A stretch of 64,000 bases of DNA from Nocardia uniformis NBRC 13702 (GCF_001613345.1 NZ_BDCE01000057.1:124001-188000); one strand, 5' to 3'; numbered from the stretch's first letter, positions 1 to 8,456 are shown. Notes: generated by a model not told the origin, from the letters alone. A program made the numbers and translations.

Positions 1-758
1 TGCCGCGCACCGAGATGGTCTGGATCGAATCGGATAAGACCGTGGCGCAGGCGATGTCGTTGGCGGTGCGGTCGGGGCATTCGCGGATGCCGGTGGTCGG
101 CGAGAACGTCGATGACATTATCGGTGTGGTTTATCTGAAAGACCTTGTGCCGTATGCGGATAAGAGCAAGAAGGTCCGGGTGCGAGAGGTGATGCGCCCG
201 CCCGTCTTCATGCCCGATTCCAAACCGCTCGACGATCTGCTCGATGAAATGCAGCGCCGCCGAAACCATATGGCGATTCTGGTGGACGAGTACGGCGGTA
301 TCGCCGGGCTGGTCACCATCGAGGATGTGCTGGAGGAGATCGTCGGCGAGATCGTCGACGAATACGACCACGACGAGGTCCCCGACGTAGAGGAGCTCGG
401 TCACGGGAAATACCGTGTCTCCGCGCGGCTTCCGGTCGAGGACCTGGGTGAGCTGTTCGACATGGATATCGAGGAGGAGGACGTCGATACCGTCGGCGGC
501 CTGCTCGCGCACGAACTGGGCCGGGTGCCGCTGCCGGGTTCCAAGGCGATCGCACACGGGTTGGTGTTGAAGGGGGAGGGCGGCTCGGACGCCCGCGGCC
601 GGGTGCGCGTGCACACCGTGGTGGTGCGACGCGCCAGCCCGGCCGCTCCGGCGGATGCCGAGGGGGAGACGAAATCAGAACCGGTCGAGGGTAAGTCGAG
701 CGGACCGGACAGTGCCGACGAGTTCGGCGCACACGAGTATGGAGAGACCGATGACTGA
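1..758 (+). CDS. CorC/HlyC-type CBS-domain protein, C-terminal part (5' end outside window)
   Basis: The reading frame is already open at base 3 and encodes PRTEMVW, the conserved segment that normally links the membrane domain to the CBS pair in CorC/HlyC-like proteins, so the transmembrane N-terminus lies left of the window. Visible parts are two CBS motifs (first about residues 10-60 from the internal Met at base 15, second around VDEYGGIAGLVTIEDVLEEI) and a C-terminal CorC_HlyC domain (from about GHGKYRVSARLPVEDL to GRVRVHTVVVRR). An acidic, disordered tail follows. CBS pairs usually sense nucleotides and this family is linked to divalent-cation transport, but the substrate cannot be read here. 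It corresponds by position to Rv2366c upstream of era. The stop overlaps the start of the next gene, indicating translational coupling. Confidence 0.9.
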   Translation, partial: PRTEMVWIESDKTVAQAMSLAVRSGHSRMPVVGENVDDIIGVVYLKDLVPYADKSKKVRVREVMRPPVFMPDSKPLDDLLDEMQRRRNHMAILVDEYGGIAGLVTIEDVLEEIVGEIVDEYDHDEVPDVEELGHGKYRVSARLPVEDLGELFDMDIEEEDVDTVGGLLAHELGRVPLPGSKAIAHGLVLKGEGGSDARGRVRVHTVVVRRASPAAPADAEGETKSEPVEGKSSGPDSADEFGAHEYGETDD

Positions 759-1158
759 ACTCGATGCCGAGGACAACAAACTGCTGACCCTCGCCCGCGG
801 AGCCATGGGCCGCACCGGAGGTGCGGGCGGAGCCGCTATCCGCGATACCGACGGGCGCACCTATGCCGCCGGCGAGGTGGAGCTTTCCGCCCTGCGACTG
901 ACCGCGTTGCAAGCAGCGGTCGCGGCGGCGATCTCCAGTGGCGCAGAGGGTTTCGAGGCGGCGGTGGTAGTCGGCAGGCCGTTCTCCGATCCCGGTGTGA
1001 CAGCTGTTCGCGAGGTCTCGGCGGCGGCGAGGATCGTCTTCACCGATCGGCAGGGCAAGGTTTTCGACATTGTCGACGGCCTGAGCGGTGACGCGGCGCA
1101 GCACCGGGGCGTTCCGGAAGGGTTCGATCTCGCTACCGAGTCGGAGGTACTCGAATGA
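751..1158 (+). CDS. Cytidine-deaminase-fold protein without the catalytic motifs (Rv2365c-like)
   Basis: A 135-residue protein between the CBS protein and era, the position of Rv2365c. I place the start at ATG 751, five bases before the previous stop ends and four bases after GGAGAG; an upstream ATG at 739 has no such site. Overall spacing resembles cytidine deaminase (an N-terminal helix, the GEVELSALRLTALQAAVAAA helix, then RPFSDPGVTAVREV), but the zinc-binding H/C-A-E and P-C-x-x-C motifs are absent at those positions. Catalysis as a deaminase is therefore unlikely; a regulatory or structural role is inference. The stop overlaps the era ATG. Confidence 0.8.
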   Translation: MTELDAEDNKLLTLARGAMGRTGGAGGAAIRDTDGRTYAAGEVELSALRLTALQAAVAAAISSGAEGFEAAVVVGRPFSDPGVTAVREVSAAARIVFTDRQGKVFDIVDGLSGDAAQHRGVPEGFDLATESEVLE

Positions 1159-2102
1159 GCAGCACCAAGGACGAATTCCGTTCGGGCTTCGTATGTTTCG
1201 TGGGGCGGCCGAATACCGGCAAATCCACTCTCACCAATGCGCTGGTGGGGCAGAAGATCGCCATCACCTCCTCGCGGCCGCAGACCACCCGGCATACCAT
1301 TCGCGGCATTGTGCATCGCGATTACGCGCAGCTCATCCTGGTGGACACCCCGGGTCTGCACCGGCCGCGCACCCTGCTCGGGCAGCGGCTCAACGACCTG
1401 GTGCAGGATACGTATTCCGAGGTCGACGTGATCGCCATCTGCATTCCGGCCGATGAGAAGATCGGACCCGGTGACCGCTGGATCGTCGATCAGATCAAGC
1501 TGATGGCTCCCAAGACCACCCTGCTCGGCGTGGTCACCAAGATCGACAAGGTGAATCGCGACCAGATCGCCCACCAGCTGATGGCGCTGTCGAAGCTGCT
1601 CGGCCCCGACGCCGATGTGGTGCCGGTATCGGCGGTGAAGGGTGAGCAGGTCGATATCCTGGTCGACGTTATCGCCTCGAAAATGCCGCCCGGCCCGGCC
1701 TTCTACCCCGATGGCGAGATCACCGACGAGCCCGAGGAAACCCTCATGGCGGAGCTGATTCGCGAGGCCGCCCTCGAGGGTGTGCGCGATGAGCTCCCGC
1801 ATTCCCTCGCCGTGGTCATCGAAGAGGTGCTGCCGCGCGAGTACGAGGAAGACGACCTCGAGGACGATAAGGCTCCCGAAAAGCGGGCCATGCTGGATGT
1901 GCACGCCATTGTCTACGTCGAGCGCCCCAGCCAGAAAGCCATTGTCATCGGGAAGAACGGCTCCCGCCTCAAAGAGGTGGGTACCAACGCCCGCAAGCAG
2001 ATCGAAGTCATTCTCGGCACCCGCATCTACCTGCACCTGCACGTGAAGGTCGCCAAGGACTGGCAGCGCGACCCGAAGCAGCTCGGCAAGCTCGGGTTCT
2101 GA
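1155..2102 (+). CDS. era: GTPase Era
   Basis: Era is an essential GTPase that binds 16S rRNA and helps mature the 30S subunit. The 315-residue product has the P-loop GRPNTGKS at residues 17-24, the switch region around TTRHTIRG (44-51), DTPG at 64-67 and TKID at 128-131. The C-terminal half holds the KH RNA-binding domain with the GKNG loop (IVIGKNGSRLKEVG). Its length fits the family. The ATG overlaps the stop of the preceding gene, completing a CBS protein, deaminase-like protein, Era operon that is conserved in mycobacteria. Confidence 0.97.
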   Translation: MSSTKDEFRSGFVCFVGRPNTGKSTLTNALVGQKIAITSSRPQTTRHTIRGIVHRDYAQLILVDTPGLHRPRTLLGQRLNDLVQDTYSEVDVIAICIPADEKIGPGDRWIVDQIKLMAPKTTLLGVVTKIDKVNRDQIAHQLMALSKLLGPDADVVPVSAVKGEQVDILVDVIASKMPPGPAFYPDGEITDEPEETLMAELIREAALEGVRDELPHSLAVVIEEVLPREYEEDDLEDDKAPEKRAMLDVHAIVYVERPSQKAIVIGKNGSRLKEVGTNARKQIEVILGTRIYLHLHVKVAKDWQRDPKQLGKLGF

Positions 2103-2103
2103 C

Positions 2104-2484
2104 CTAGAGCTGCGTGAGCGCGGCCAGCAGGGTCAATGCCGGAAACAGGCCCTGTTTGGCCGCGGCACTCGCCTTGTCGCGGTACTTGGCCACCAGCACA
2201 ATCGCCGCCGCGAGCATCGATCCGCAGCTCATCAGGATGAGCGCCCAGCCCGCATCGGCGTTGCCGCGCACCAGCGCCACTCCGACAAATGCGCCGATGG
2301 CCAGAAACAGGTTGTAGAAACCCTGATTGAAGGCCCACGGCACACAGGCTTGGACGTCCTCGTCCGCTACGCCGAAGGTTCCGCGGTAGACCTTCCGATC
2401 GGTGAACCGCACCACCTCCATGTAGAAGATGCCGACGTGGACCACACCGGCAAGACCAGCCAGAATCTGCACAACCGTCAGCAC
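2104..2484 (-). CDS. DUF1304 small integral membrane protein
   Basis: A 126-residue hydrophobic protein with about four membrane segments. The start (VVQILAGLAGVVHVGIFYME) and the NQGFYNLFLAIGA motif near residue 55 are typical of DUF1304. It ends one base from the era stop on the opposite strand, so the two genes converge with no room for a terminator. No function is established for the family as far as I know. Confidence 0.8.
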   Translation of the reverse strand: MLTVVQILAGLAGVVHVGIFYMEVVRFTDRKVYRGTFGVADEDVQACVPWAFNQGFYNLFLAIGAFVGVALVRGNADAGWALILMSCGSMLAAAIVLVAKYRDKASAAAKQGLFPALTLLAALTQL

Positions 2485-2607
2485 TAGGCCTCCTGTGGGT
2501 GGGCTACAGCTGAGCGGACGCTACCCGGTGCCGACCCGGATACCCGGAAGCCGCGCCGCCGTAGCGTCGACCCGGCACGAGCGCGGTGCGGTTCGGCTTG
2601 GGCTTTG

Positions 2608-2874
2608 TCACGACGACGGCGAGGCTTCCGCGTCGAATTCGGCTTTGCGGCGGACGGAGTAGGCGGGCCAGTCCGCGCGTGCGGCGATCACATCGTCGAT
2701 GGAGAGCTTGATGACGCCGCAGTGTCCGAGGGAGCAGGCACGGGGTTCGGTGGCGTCGATGAGGGAGATGCCGCCGAGTTCGTCCCCGTCGACATAGGTG
2801 CAGAGGACGGGGTGGAATGAGCAGTCCTCGTAGATATCTCCGGGGCGGATATCGCCCGGCTGGTCGGTCGTCAC
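2608..2874 (-). CDS. Small conserved-looking protein of unknown function
   Basis: An 88-residue, acidic, soluble protein without membrane segments. It has several cysteines and a histidine (EDCSFHPVLC around residues 17-26; RACSLGHCG around 46-54) that could bind a metal, but I recognise no family. It lies 9 bases downstream of the amidase gene on the same strand and is probably cotranscribed with it. Confidence 0.6.
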   Translation of the reverse strand: MTTDQPGDIRPGDIYEDCSFHPVLCTYVDGDELGGISLIDATEPRACSLGHCGVIKLSIDDVIAARADWPAYSVRRKAEFDAEASPSS

Positions 2875-2883
2875 GGCGTCACA

Positions 2884-4305
2884 CTAGACGGTGTGGTTCG
2901 TCCACCACGGCGCCGGGCGTTGCTCGTACCACTTCAGCTCCGACTCCAATTGGGCCGCAACGGAAACCAATAACGCTTCGGAGTCGGCGGGGCCCATGAG
3001 CTGTGCGCCGACCGGGAGGCCGGTGGCGGTGAAACCGGCGGGGACGTTCACGCTGGGCCAGCCGAGGACATTCCAGGGCCAGGTGTAGGGGCAGGCGGCG
3101 GTGATGAGGGCGTCGGTGGCCATGGTGCCGATGCGGTCGATTTCGTGCACGCCCGGGGGAGAGGTGGCGGTGGTGGGGGCGAGGACCAGGTCGTAGTCGT
3201 TGAAGAAGTTGCCGATTCGTTTGCGGAGCAACGGTTCTGCCTGGCGGGCGGCGAAGAGTGCGGGGGCGAGGACGCGGCCGAGTAGGGCGTTGTGTTTGGT
3301 GCGGGGGTCGACCCTCGCGCCGGGGAGGCGGTCGAGGGCGTGGCGGATGCCGACCATGGAGCGGGGGAGGAATGTCGCGCCGATGAGGACGCCGTAGTGC
3401 AGGTCGGCGACGGTCACCTCGTGGCCGAGGCGGCGCAGGGTGGCGGCGGTGGCGTGTACGCGCGCCGCCACCTCGCGGTCGAGCGCGGTTTTGGTGGCGG
3501 TGAACGGGATACGCAGCGAGATCGCGATGCGCAGGCGGCCGGGATCGCGGCCGACGGCCTCGGAGACGCGCAGGGGACGCGGCGTGTGTTTGTCGCCGGG
3601 ATGCGGTCCGGCGGCGGCGTCGAGCAGTAGTGCGGCGTCGGCGACGGTGCGGGCGAGCGGGCCGTTCACGGTGAGGCCCTCGAATGCCTCGGCCAGCGGC
3701 CAGGTGGAGATGCGTCCGCGTTGCGGCTTGATGCCGACCAGGTTGTTCCATGCGGCGGGGATGCGCACCGAGCCCGCGCCGTCGGAACCCAGTGCGGCGG
3801 GCACCAATCCGGCCGCGACCGCCGCCGCGGAACCGCCGGAGGAACCGCCCGGGGTATGTTCGGCACTCCACGGATTCCTGGTGTGCCCGAAGGCATCTCC
3901 ACTGGTGAACGGCAACTGCCCGAGCTCACAGGTATTGGTTTTGCCGACAATCACGGCACCGGCCGCGCGCAGCCGTCGAACCGATTCGGAGTCTTCGGTT
4001 TTCGCGGGGAAGTCGCCGCCACAGCCGAAAGCCGTTGGGGTGCCGACGAGGTCGGTGTCGTCCTTGATGGCGATGGGTACGCCGAGTAGCGGGGCGCGCT
4101 CCCCGGCGGCGAGGCGACGATCCGCGGCGGCGGCTTCGGCCAGGGCCTGCTCGCGCACCACGATCCGGAAGGCATTGAGCGCAGTCTGGCTGGCATCGAT
4201 TCGATCGAGGGCAGCGGTGGTCGCCGCCACCGAATCGACGGTGCCCTGATCGAGCGCCGCCACGAGCTCGACCAGCCCCAATTCGCCTACAGACGCCATC
4301 GCCAT
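2884..4305 (-). CDS. Amidase signature family hydrolase (AmiA2-like)
   Basis: An amidase-signature enzyme that hydrolyses a carboxamide bond; the substrate is unknown. The Ser-cisSer-Lys triad is visible: Lys in GVPIAIKDD, the Gly/Ser-rich GGSSGGSAAA motif about 75 residues later, and the nucleophile in GSDGAGSVRIP about 24 further on. That spacing matches the family. I start at ATG 4305 because it follows AGGAG by 11 bases; an in-frame ATG at 4332 lacks a ribosome site and lies just after a TACGTT box, which looks more like the promoter. It corresponds by position to amiA2 (Rv2363) between era and recO. Confidence 0.9.
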   Translation of the reverse strand: MAMASVGELGLVELVAALDQGTVDSVAATTAALDRIDASQTALNAFRIVVREQALAEAAAADRRLAAGERAPLLGVPIAIKDDTDLVGTPTAFGCGGDFPAKTEDSESVRRLRAAGAVIVGKTNTCELGQLPFTSGDAFGHTRNPWSAEHTPGGSSGGSAAAVAAGLVPAALGSDGAGSVRIPAAWNNLVGIKPQRGRISTWPLAEAFEGLTVNGPLARTVADAALLLDAAAGPHPGDKHTPRPLRVSEAVGRDPGRLRIAISLRIPFTATKTALDREVAARVHATAATLRRLGHEVTVADLHYGVLIGATFLPRSMVGIRHALDRLPGARVDPRTKHNALLGRVLAPALFAARQAEPLLRKRIGNFFNDYDLVLAPTTATSPPGVHEIDRIGTMATDALITAACPYTWPWNVLGWPSVNVPAGFTATGLPVGAQLMGPADSEALLVSVAAQLESELKWYEQRPAPWWTNHTV

Positions 4306-4404
4306 GTGATTCCCGTCTCCTGTTGTACCCATGGGTAACGTAGCGCGACTCTGGTCGCACGTCCAATACCGTGTCCCGCGCCGCGAACGCTCTTTTTGTG
4401 TAGT

Positions 4405-4459
4405 GAGGGGGAACCGGTGGCGGCGTCGCGCAAGAGAACGCCGCCACCGGTTCCCCCTC
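4405..4459. terminator. Strong hairpin downstream of the alkylation-repair operon
   Basis: A 22-base arm at 4405-4426 is the exact reverse complement of 4438-4459, with an 11-base loop. It lies just past the last gene of the ogt operon (minus strand) and before the amidase promoter. There is no clear T-run on the minus-strand side, so termination is inferred from position and stem strength. Confidence 0.65.
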
Positions 4460-4490
4460 GGGAAATGAAGCGCGACGATCGGGGGCGGTG

Positions 4491-4745
4491 TTAACGGTGG
4501 GCGACTTTCCAGCGCAGGTATTCGGGGCGCAGGCAGCTCGCGCAGGGGCGGTAACCAGCGGCGATGGCGGTGGGCTCGTCGGCGAAGAAGACGCGGTGGC
4601 GGCGGTAGTGCCCGCGGGCGATGGCGCGTAGTGCGGACGGGCAGTCGAGGCGGCCGTAGATCCGTTGCCGCCGATGGCCACCCAGGGCCCCGGGGGTCTC
4701 GCTCGCATATGGCTGCCCGTCCGCGCCGAGCAGGGTGTAGGTCAT
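4491..4745 (-). CDS. Ada-type zinc module, stand-alone
   Basis: A short protein resembling the N-terminal metal-binding domain of Ada, which takes a methyl group from phosphotriesters and thereby switches on alkylation repair. Seen here are RIYGRLDCPSA, then RVFFADEPTAIAAGYRPCASC. I use ATG 4745 (84 residues), which follows a weak GAGG; the open frame continues to 4841 but that part is Arg-rich and unlike the family. Ada binds zinc with four Cys; here only Cys35, Cys68 and Cys71 are visible, so the fourth ligand must be another residue (His46 or His50 are candidates) or binding is altered. There is no AraC or methyltransferase domain. It is last in the ogt operon. Confidence 0.7.
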   Translation of the reverse strand: MTYTLLGADGQPYASETPGALGGHRRQRIYGRLDCPSALRAIARGHYRRHRVFFADEPTAIAAGYRPCASCLRPEYLRWKVAHR

Positions 4746-4890
4746 ACCGCGCCTCGGAAGTTCGTGCCGCCGTGTGGAAATCGTGCAGGGTCGTCGGAGC
4801 ATGTGCCGAGACCGGTCGCGCGGCGTCCCGTCCCGCCGCATTCCGCGGGCCCGTGCCGCACCCGGGAGGTCATATCGCGTGTACGGAAGC

Positions 4891-5844
4891 TCAGGTCGCG
4901 TCGTGGAAGACGAGGCCGAGAGTGTGGCGGCGGCCGGATCGAACGGTGCTGACGCCGTGGCGCATGGGGCCTGCCGACCAGCCGCGGCTGCTGGCGACGG
5001 GGCGATCGCGGGTGGTGAAGATCAGGCCGTGCCCCTGCGGCAGTGTCATGGTCGAACCGCGGGATTGGGCGCGGGGGCGCTGCTCGATCATCAGGAATTC
5101 GCCGCCGGTGTAGTCCACGCCGGGGACATCGAGACCGATGACGACCTGGAGGGGAAAGTACATATCGCCGAAGAGGTCTCGATGGAGCGCATTCCAGTCT
5201 CCCGGACCGTAGCGGAGCAGGATTTGTGCGGACCGGGACTGCCCCGCCGCATGGCACATGGTGATCCACTCGTCGAGGGTCTCCGGCCACGGCGCGGGTC
5301 GGCCGAGCCGCGCCGCCCAGTCGCGAGCAATGGGAAGCAGCCTCGGGTACAACGCTTCCCGCAGATCTCGCACCACGTCGGGTAGGTCATGGGTGAAGTA
5401 GCGGTACTCACCCGAACCGAACCGGAGTCTGGCCATGTTCACGGTGGTCCGGAACAGTTCGTCATGCCCGTAGAGCTCGGTAAGCGAACGGCATTCGTCC
5501 GGACTCAGGAGCTGCCCCGTAAGCGCGCTGCCGTGCTCATCCAGCTCATGTGCCAACGCCGCCCAATCCTGCTGCGCCACCGCGTCGCCGACGGCTCGAT
5601 GCCCGATGGCAGTGGCTTCCGTCGGCCTCGTCGCGCCCGCTGGCCCGGCGGCCGCGTCCGCTGGGCAACTCGGCACGTTGGCCGAGTTGCGTGGCGCGTG
5701 GGCTGGGTCGCTTGGCGCGTTGGTGGAGTTGCGTGGTGTGTGGGCCGGGTTGCCTGCCGTGCGGGCCGGATCGCCCAGCGTGCTGGCGGCACTCACTGCC
5801 GGAGCCACCACACCCGCTGTGGCGCCGGCGGTTTCGACGCTCAT
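4891..5844 (-). CDS. 2OG-Fe(II) oxygenase of the alkylation-repair operon
   Basis: The C-terminal ~200 residues form a prolyl-hydroxylase-like double-stranded beta helix: the iron ligands H-x-D in ALHRDLFGD, the distal His in MRHGVS (residue 296) and the 2-oxoglutarate Arg in SGRRHTLGLVFHD (305/306). The first 90 or so residues are unusual: Ala/Pro-rich with a repeated Asn-Pro-Ala-His-x-Pro-Arg-Asn-Ser unit (residues 25-63). Its ATG overlaps the ogt stop (ATGA), so it is cotranslated with a DNA methyltransferase. A role in oxidative removal of alkyl lesions, or a protein hydroxylase in the same response, is inference. Confidence 0.8.
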   Translation of the reverse strand: MSVETAGATAGVVAPAVSAASTLGDPARTAGNPAHTPRNSTNAPSDPAHAPRNSANVPSCPADAAAGPAGATRPTEATAIGHRAVGDAVAQQDWAALAHELDEHGSALTGQLLSPDECRSLTELYGHDELFRTTVNMARLRFGSGEYRYFTHDLPDVVRDLREALYPRLLPIARDWAARLGRPAPWPETLDEWITMCHAAGQSRSAQILLRYGPGDWNALHRDLFGDMYFPLQVVIGLDVPGVDYTGGEFLMIEQRPRAQSRGSTMTLPQGHGLIFTTRDRPVASSRGWSAGPMRHGVSTVRSGRRHTLGLVFHDAT

Positions 5845-6338
5845 GCGGGCAGCAGCACGTGCTCGAGTTCCAGCAGGCGCTGCTTACGCTCCAGCCCGCC
5901 GGAGTATCCGGTCAATGCCCCGCTCGCACCGATCACCCGGTGACAGGGCCGCACCACCAGCAGTGGATTGGCTCCGATCGCCGCGGCCACCAGCCGAACC
6001 AGCTCCCGAGGCTCCCCGGCCCGCGCGGCGATCTCGCCATACGTGGCAGTCACCCCGTAGGGAATCTCGTCGAGGGCCTGCCACACCCGCTGCTGGAAGT
6101 CGCTGCCACTGTGCGCGAATTCCACCTCGAATCGGGTTCGCGTCCCAGCGAAGTACTCCCGCAACTGGGCGACAATCCCGTCGAACGCACCGGCGTCCTC
6201 CACCCACTCGGGTCGCACCGTGGCGCCACCCTTCTGTCGCGGCACGGACACCGAAGCCAGTGCGATTGCATCTCCGGTCAGTTCTCCGACCAGCAGCAGC
6301 TCACCCAGTGAGCTGTCCATCCTCGTGTACACGGTCAT
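5841..6338 (-). CDS. ogt: Methylated-DNA-[protein]-cysteine S-methyltransferase
   Basis: A suicide repair protein that moves the methyl group from O6-methylguanine to its own cysteine. The 165-residue product has the active site RPCHRVIGASG and the preceding helix-turn-helix segment YGVTATYGEIAARAG. ATG 6338 is chosen because AGAGGAG lies 8-9 bases upstream; the frame stays open to 6458, but that extension is Arg/Gly-rich and has no start site. It is first in the three-gene operon ogt, oxygenase, Ada-zinc module. Confidence 0.93.
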   Translation of the reverse strand: MTVYTRMDSSLGELLLVGELTGDAIALASVSVPRQKGGATVRPEWVEDAGAFDGIVAQLREYFAGTRTRFEVEFAHSGSDFQQRVWQALDEIPYGVTATYGEIAARAGEPRELVRLVAAAIGANPLLVVRPCHRVIGASGALTGYSGGLERKQRLLELEHVLLPA

Positions 6339-6938
6339 GCTTGCGTCTCCTCTGAGTTGTCCTTCCACATCGACTCTGCCCCGCCGCCCGCGCCTTGACT
6401 GGCGGAATTCGGACACGCCATTCGGGCCCCCGGTCAGGCCGGATCGCGTCCGCACCACCCGGTCCGTTGATCACCGGGAAGTGGCGGCGGCATTGTGCGA
6501 GTGGGCTCCGCCACCAGTTCCTGGTCGATGTTCATCTCGCACCGCGCCTGGGTGCGCCATCGCCGGGGATGGCGGTTATGGCAGCACGGCTGCTGTTCGG
6601 AGTGCAGGAGGTCGGTATCGGGCACCGAGGCGGGACGGATGCGCTATCGCCGCGGGTTCCGCGGTTATGGCAAACACTGTTCCTGGTTGGAGTACAGGAG
6701 GTCGGTACCGGCACCGAACGGTATCGGGCACCGGGGCAGGACGGGTACGTCAGGACCGAGGCGGCCGGGCGGTTGGCGAGGGGACCGGAAAGTTGGATGC
6801 CCGATAGCACAGGTAATTCGGAAGCCCTGGTTGGTTGGGCGGTGACCGGAGGGGCGAGCGGGTGTTCCTCGCGGGTAGCCGGGAAGACGCGGCCGGGTGG
6901 GGCGGCGTTCGTCGGGGTGGCGTGGGAGACTGAGCCTC
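6339..6938. other. 600-base gap between ogt and recO
   Basis: No convincing gene. Open frames here are Arg/Gly-rich and lack ribosome sites or recognisable motifs. It should hold the divergent promoters of the ogt operon and recO. The middle is occupied by the imperfect tandem repeat listed separately. Confidence 0.6.
6554..6746. repeat. Imperfect tandem repeat, two copies
   Basis: Copy 1 (6554-6640) and copy 2 (6641-6746) share, in the same order, the blocks CATCGCCG/TATCGCCG, GCGGTTATGGCA, GGAGT(G/A)CAGGAGGTCGGTA and GGGCACCG(A/G)GGC. Copy 2 is longer because a GGTA-CCGGCACCG block is itself doubled. Found by eye; exact identity not computed. Confidence 0.7.
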
Positions 6939-7715
6939 GTGCGTTTGTATCGGGACCATGCGGTGGTCGTGCGCCAGCACAAGCTGGGCGAGGCCGATCG
7001 CATTGTCACGCTGTTGACCCGGCAGCACGGCCTGGTGCGGGCGGTTGCCAAGGGCGCGCGGCGGACTCGATCCAAATTCGGGGCGCGGCTGGAACCGTTC
7101 GCCTACGTGGATGTGCAGCTGTATCCCGGGCGCAATCTCGACACCATCACTCAGGTACACACGGTGGAGGCCTTCGCTTCCGATATCGTCGCCGACTACG
7201 GCCGCTACACCACCGCCTGCGCGGTCCTGGAAACAGCTGAGCGCCTAGCCGGTGAGGAACGCGCCCCGGCCCCCCGCCTGCACACCCTCACCGCCGGAGC
7301 CCTGCGCGCCATCGCCGCGGCCCAACGCCCCCACGAGCTCGTCCTCGACGCATTCCTGCTGCGCGCCATGGGTTTCGCGGGCTGGGCCCCCGCCCTCGTC
7401 GAATGCGCCCGCTGCGCCACCCCCGGCCCGCACCGCGCCTTCCACGTGGCGGCGGGCGGCGCGGTCTGCGTCCACTGCCGCCCACCCGGCGCGGCCACCC
7501 CGGTCGTCGGTGTTCTCGACCATATGAGCGCGCTCGAACGCGGCGACTGGTCCATGGTCGACGCCATTCCCGACCACATGCGCCGCCAAGCCAGCGGCCT
7601 GATCGCCGCCCACCTCCAGTGGCACCTGGAACGCCAACTCCGCACCCTGCCGCTGATCGAACGCTCCCGCCCACACGAGGCGGTCGCCGAACCGGCGGAG
7701 AGCCGGGTCGGCTGA
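6939..7715 (+). CDS. recO: DNA repair protein RecO
   Basis: RecO loads RecA at gaps together with RecR. The N-terminus (VRLYRDHAVVVRQHKLGEADRIVTLL) is the RecO OB-fold, and GARRTRSKFGARLEPF is its typical DNA-binding stretch. The C-terminal part has a zinc finger of the form C-x2-C ... C-x2-C (CARC near residue 153, CVHC near 175). I start at GTG 6939, about 10 bases after GGGAG; the frame is open upstream to 6897 without a better start. The order recO then uppS matches mycobacteria, but here a 740-base gap separates them. Confidence 0.93.
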   Translation: MRLYRDHAVVVRQHKLGEADRIVTLLTRQHGLVRAVAKGARRTRSKFGARLEPFAYVDVQLYPGRNLDTITQVHTVEAFASDIVADYGRYTTACAVLETAERLAGEERAPAPRLHTLTAGALRAIAAAQRPHELVLDAFLLRAMGFAGWAPALVECARCATPGPHRAFHVAAGGAVCVHCRPPGAATPVVGVLDHMSALERGDWSMVDAIPDHMRRQASGLIAAHLQWHLERQLRTLPLIERSRPHEAVAEPAESRVG

Positions 7716-8456
7716 CCGCACTGCCACTCGCCATTACCGGCAGGGGGACGGTGCATTCCACCGGTGTATCGCAGGCCATCGCGCGCTAGACGGTCACCTC
7801 CGGGAACTGCTCACGAAACCGGCGAGGCGCTCCGCCAACAGCACGTCCTGGGTTTCATACACACCGTCCCGACCGGCAGGTCGTATCCGGTGGTGTCACT
7901 CCAGGGGGGAAGCGGCGATGGTGGACCAGCGCCGCACCGGAGTTGGTGGCGGGGTTGTGCGCGTATGTCAACCTGGCGGCGCCGGCCTGAAAGCTGTTCA
8001 GCTATACAGGATCGGCTGGAAGAGCGGATGCTGCTGATCGGACCGCCTGATCGGCGAGTTACCGGCGATCACACCGCCTGGTTCGACTTCGATCCAGGTA
8101 TCGGCCGCGACCCGGTGAACCTGCCGGAGCGCCGCTCAGTGCAATGTCCAGGTGCGCCCCCACCCCGTCATTCCGGCGTGCTTCTGGCCGGAATCCACAC
8201 TTTGTGGCGTGGATCCCGGCCAAAGCACGCCGGGATGACGAATTGGCAGCACGCCGATGTAACCCCCGCAGTCGGCGGACACCGCACTAGAGATGGTCGG
8301 CCTGTACGGGAAGCCCATCCTGATTTACCTGGAGCCGCTCATCGCTTCCGAGTTGCCGCGCGAACCGACGACGATGCGGTAGCCGGGTCCACGTTGTCGG
8401 ATGTGTTGGGTTTGTGTGGACTGTGCGCGAACCCCGTGGTGATTCTCGGCCACCCG
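7716..8456. other. 741-base gap between recO and uppS
   Basis: No convincing gene. The uppS frame is open through much of it (to 7764), but the translated extension has no ribosome site and matches no part of UppS. The only structured element I see is the palindrome at 8166-8240. Confidence 0.6.
8166..8240. repeat. REP-like palindromic element, copy 1
   Basis: Left arm begins CGTCATTCCGGCGTGCTT and right arm ends AAGCACGCCGGGATGACG; the arms are about 32 bases with a few mismatches and a loop near ACTTTGTGGC. The same element recurs at 9756-9844. Confidence 0.85.

Noticed and set aside
861..2042. 393-codon open frame opposite era
   Set aside because: Antisense shadow of a high-GC gene; no ribosome site and no motif.
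2879..3871. 330-codon frame on the amidase strand
   Set aside because: Arg/Pro/His-rich shifted frame of the amidase gene.
6395..7240. 281-codon frame running into recO
   Set aside because: Covers the repeat region and overlaps recO in another frame; composition is not protein-like.
7764..8456. N-terminal extension of the uppS frame
   Set aside because: No ribosome site, no relation to UppS, and it translates the palindromic element.
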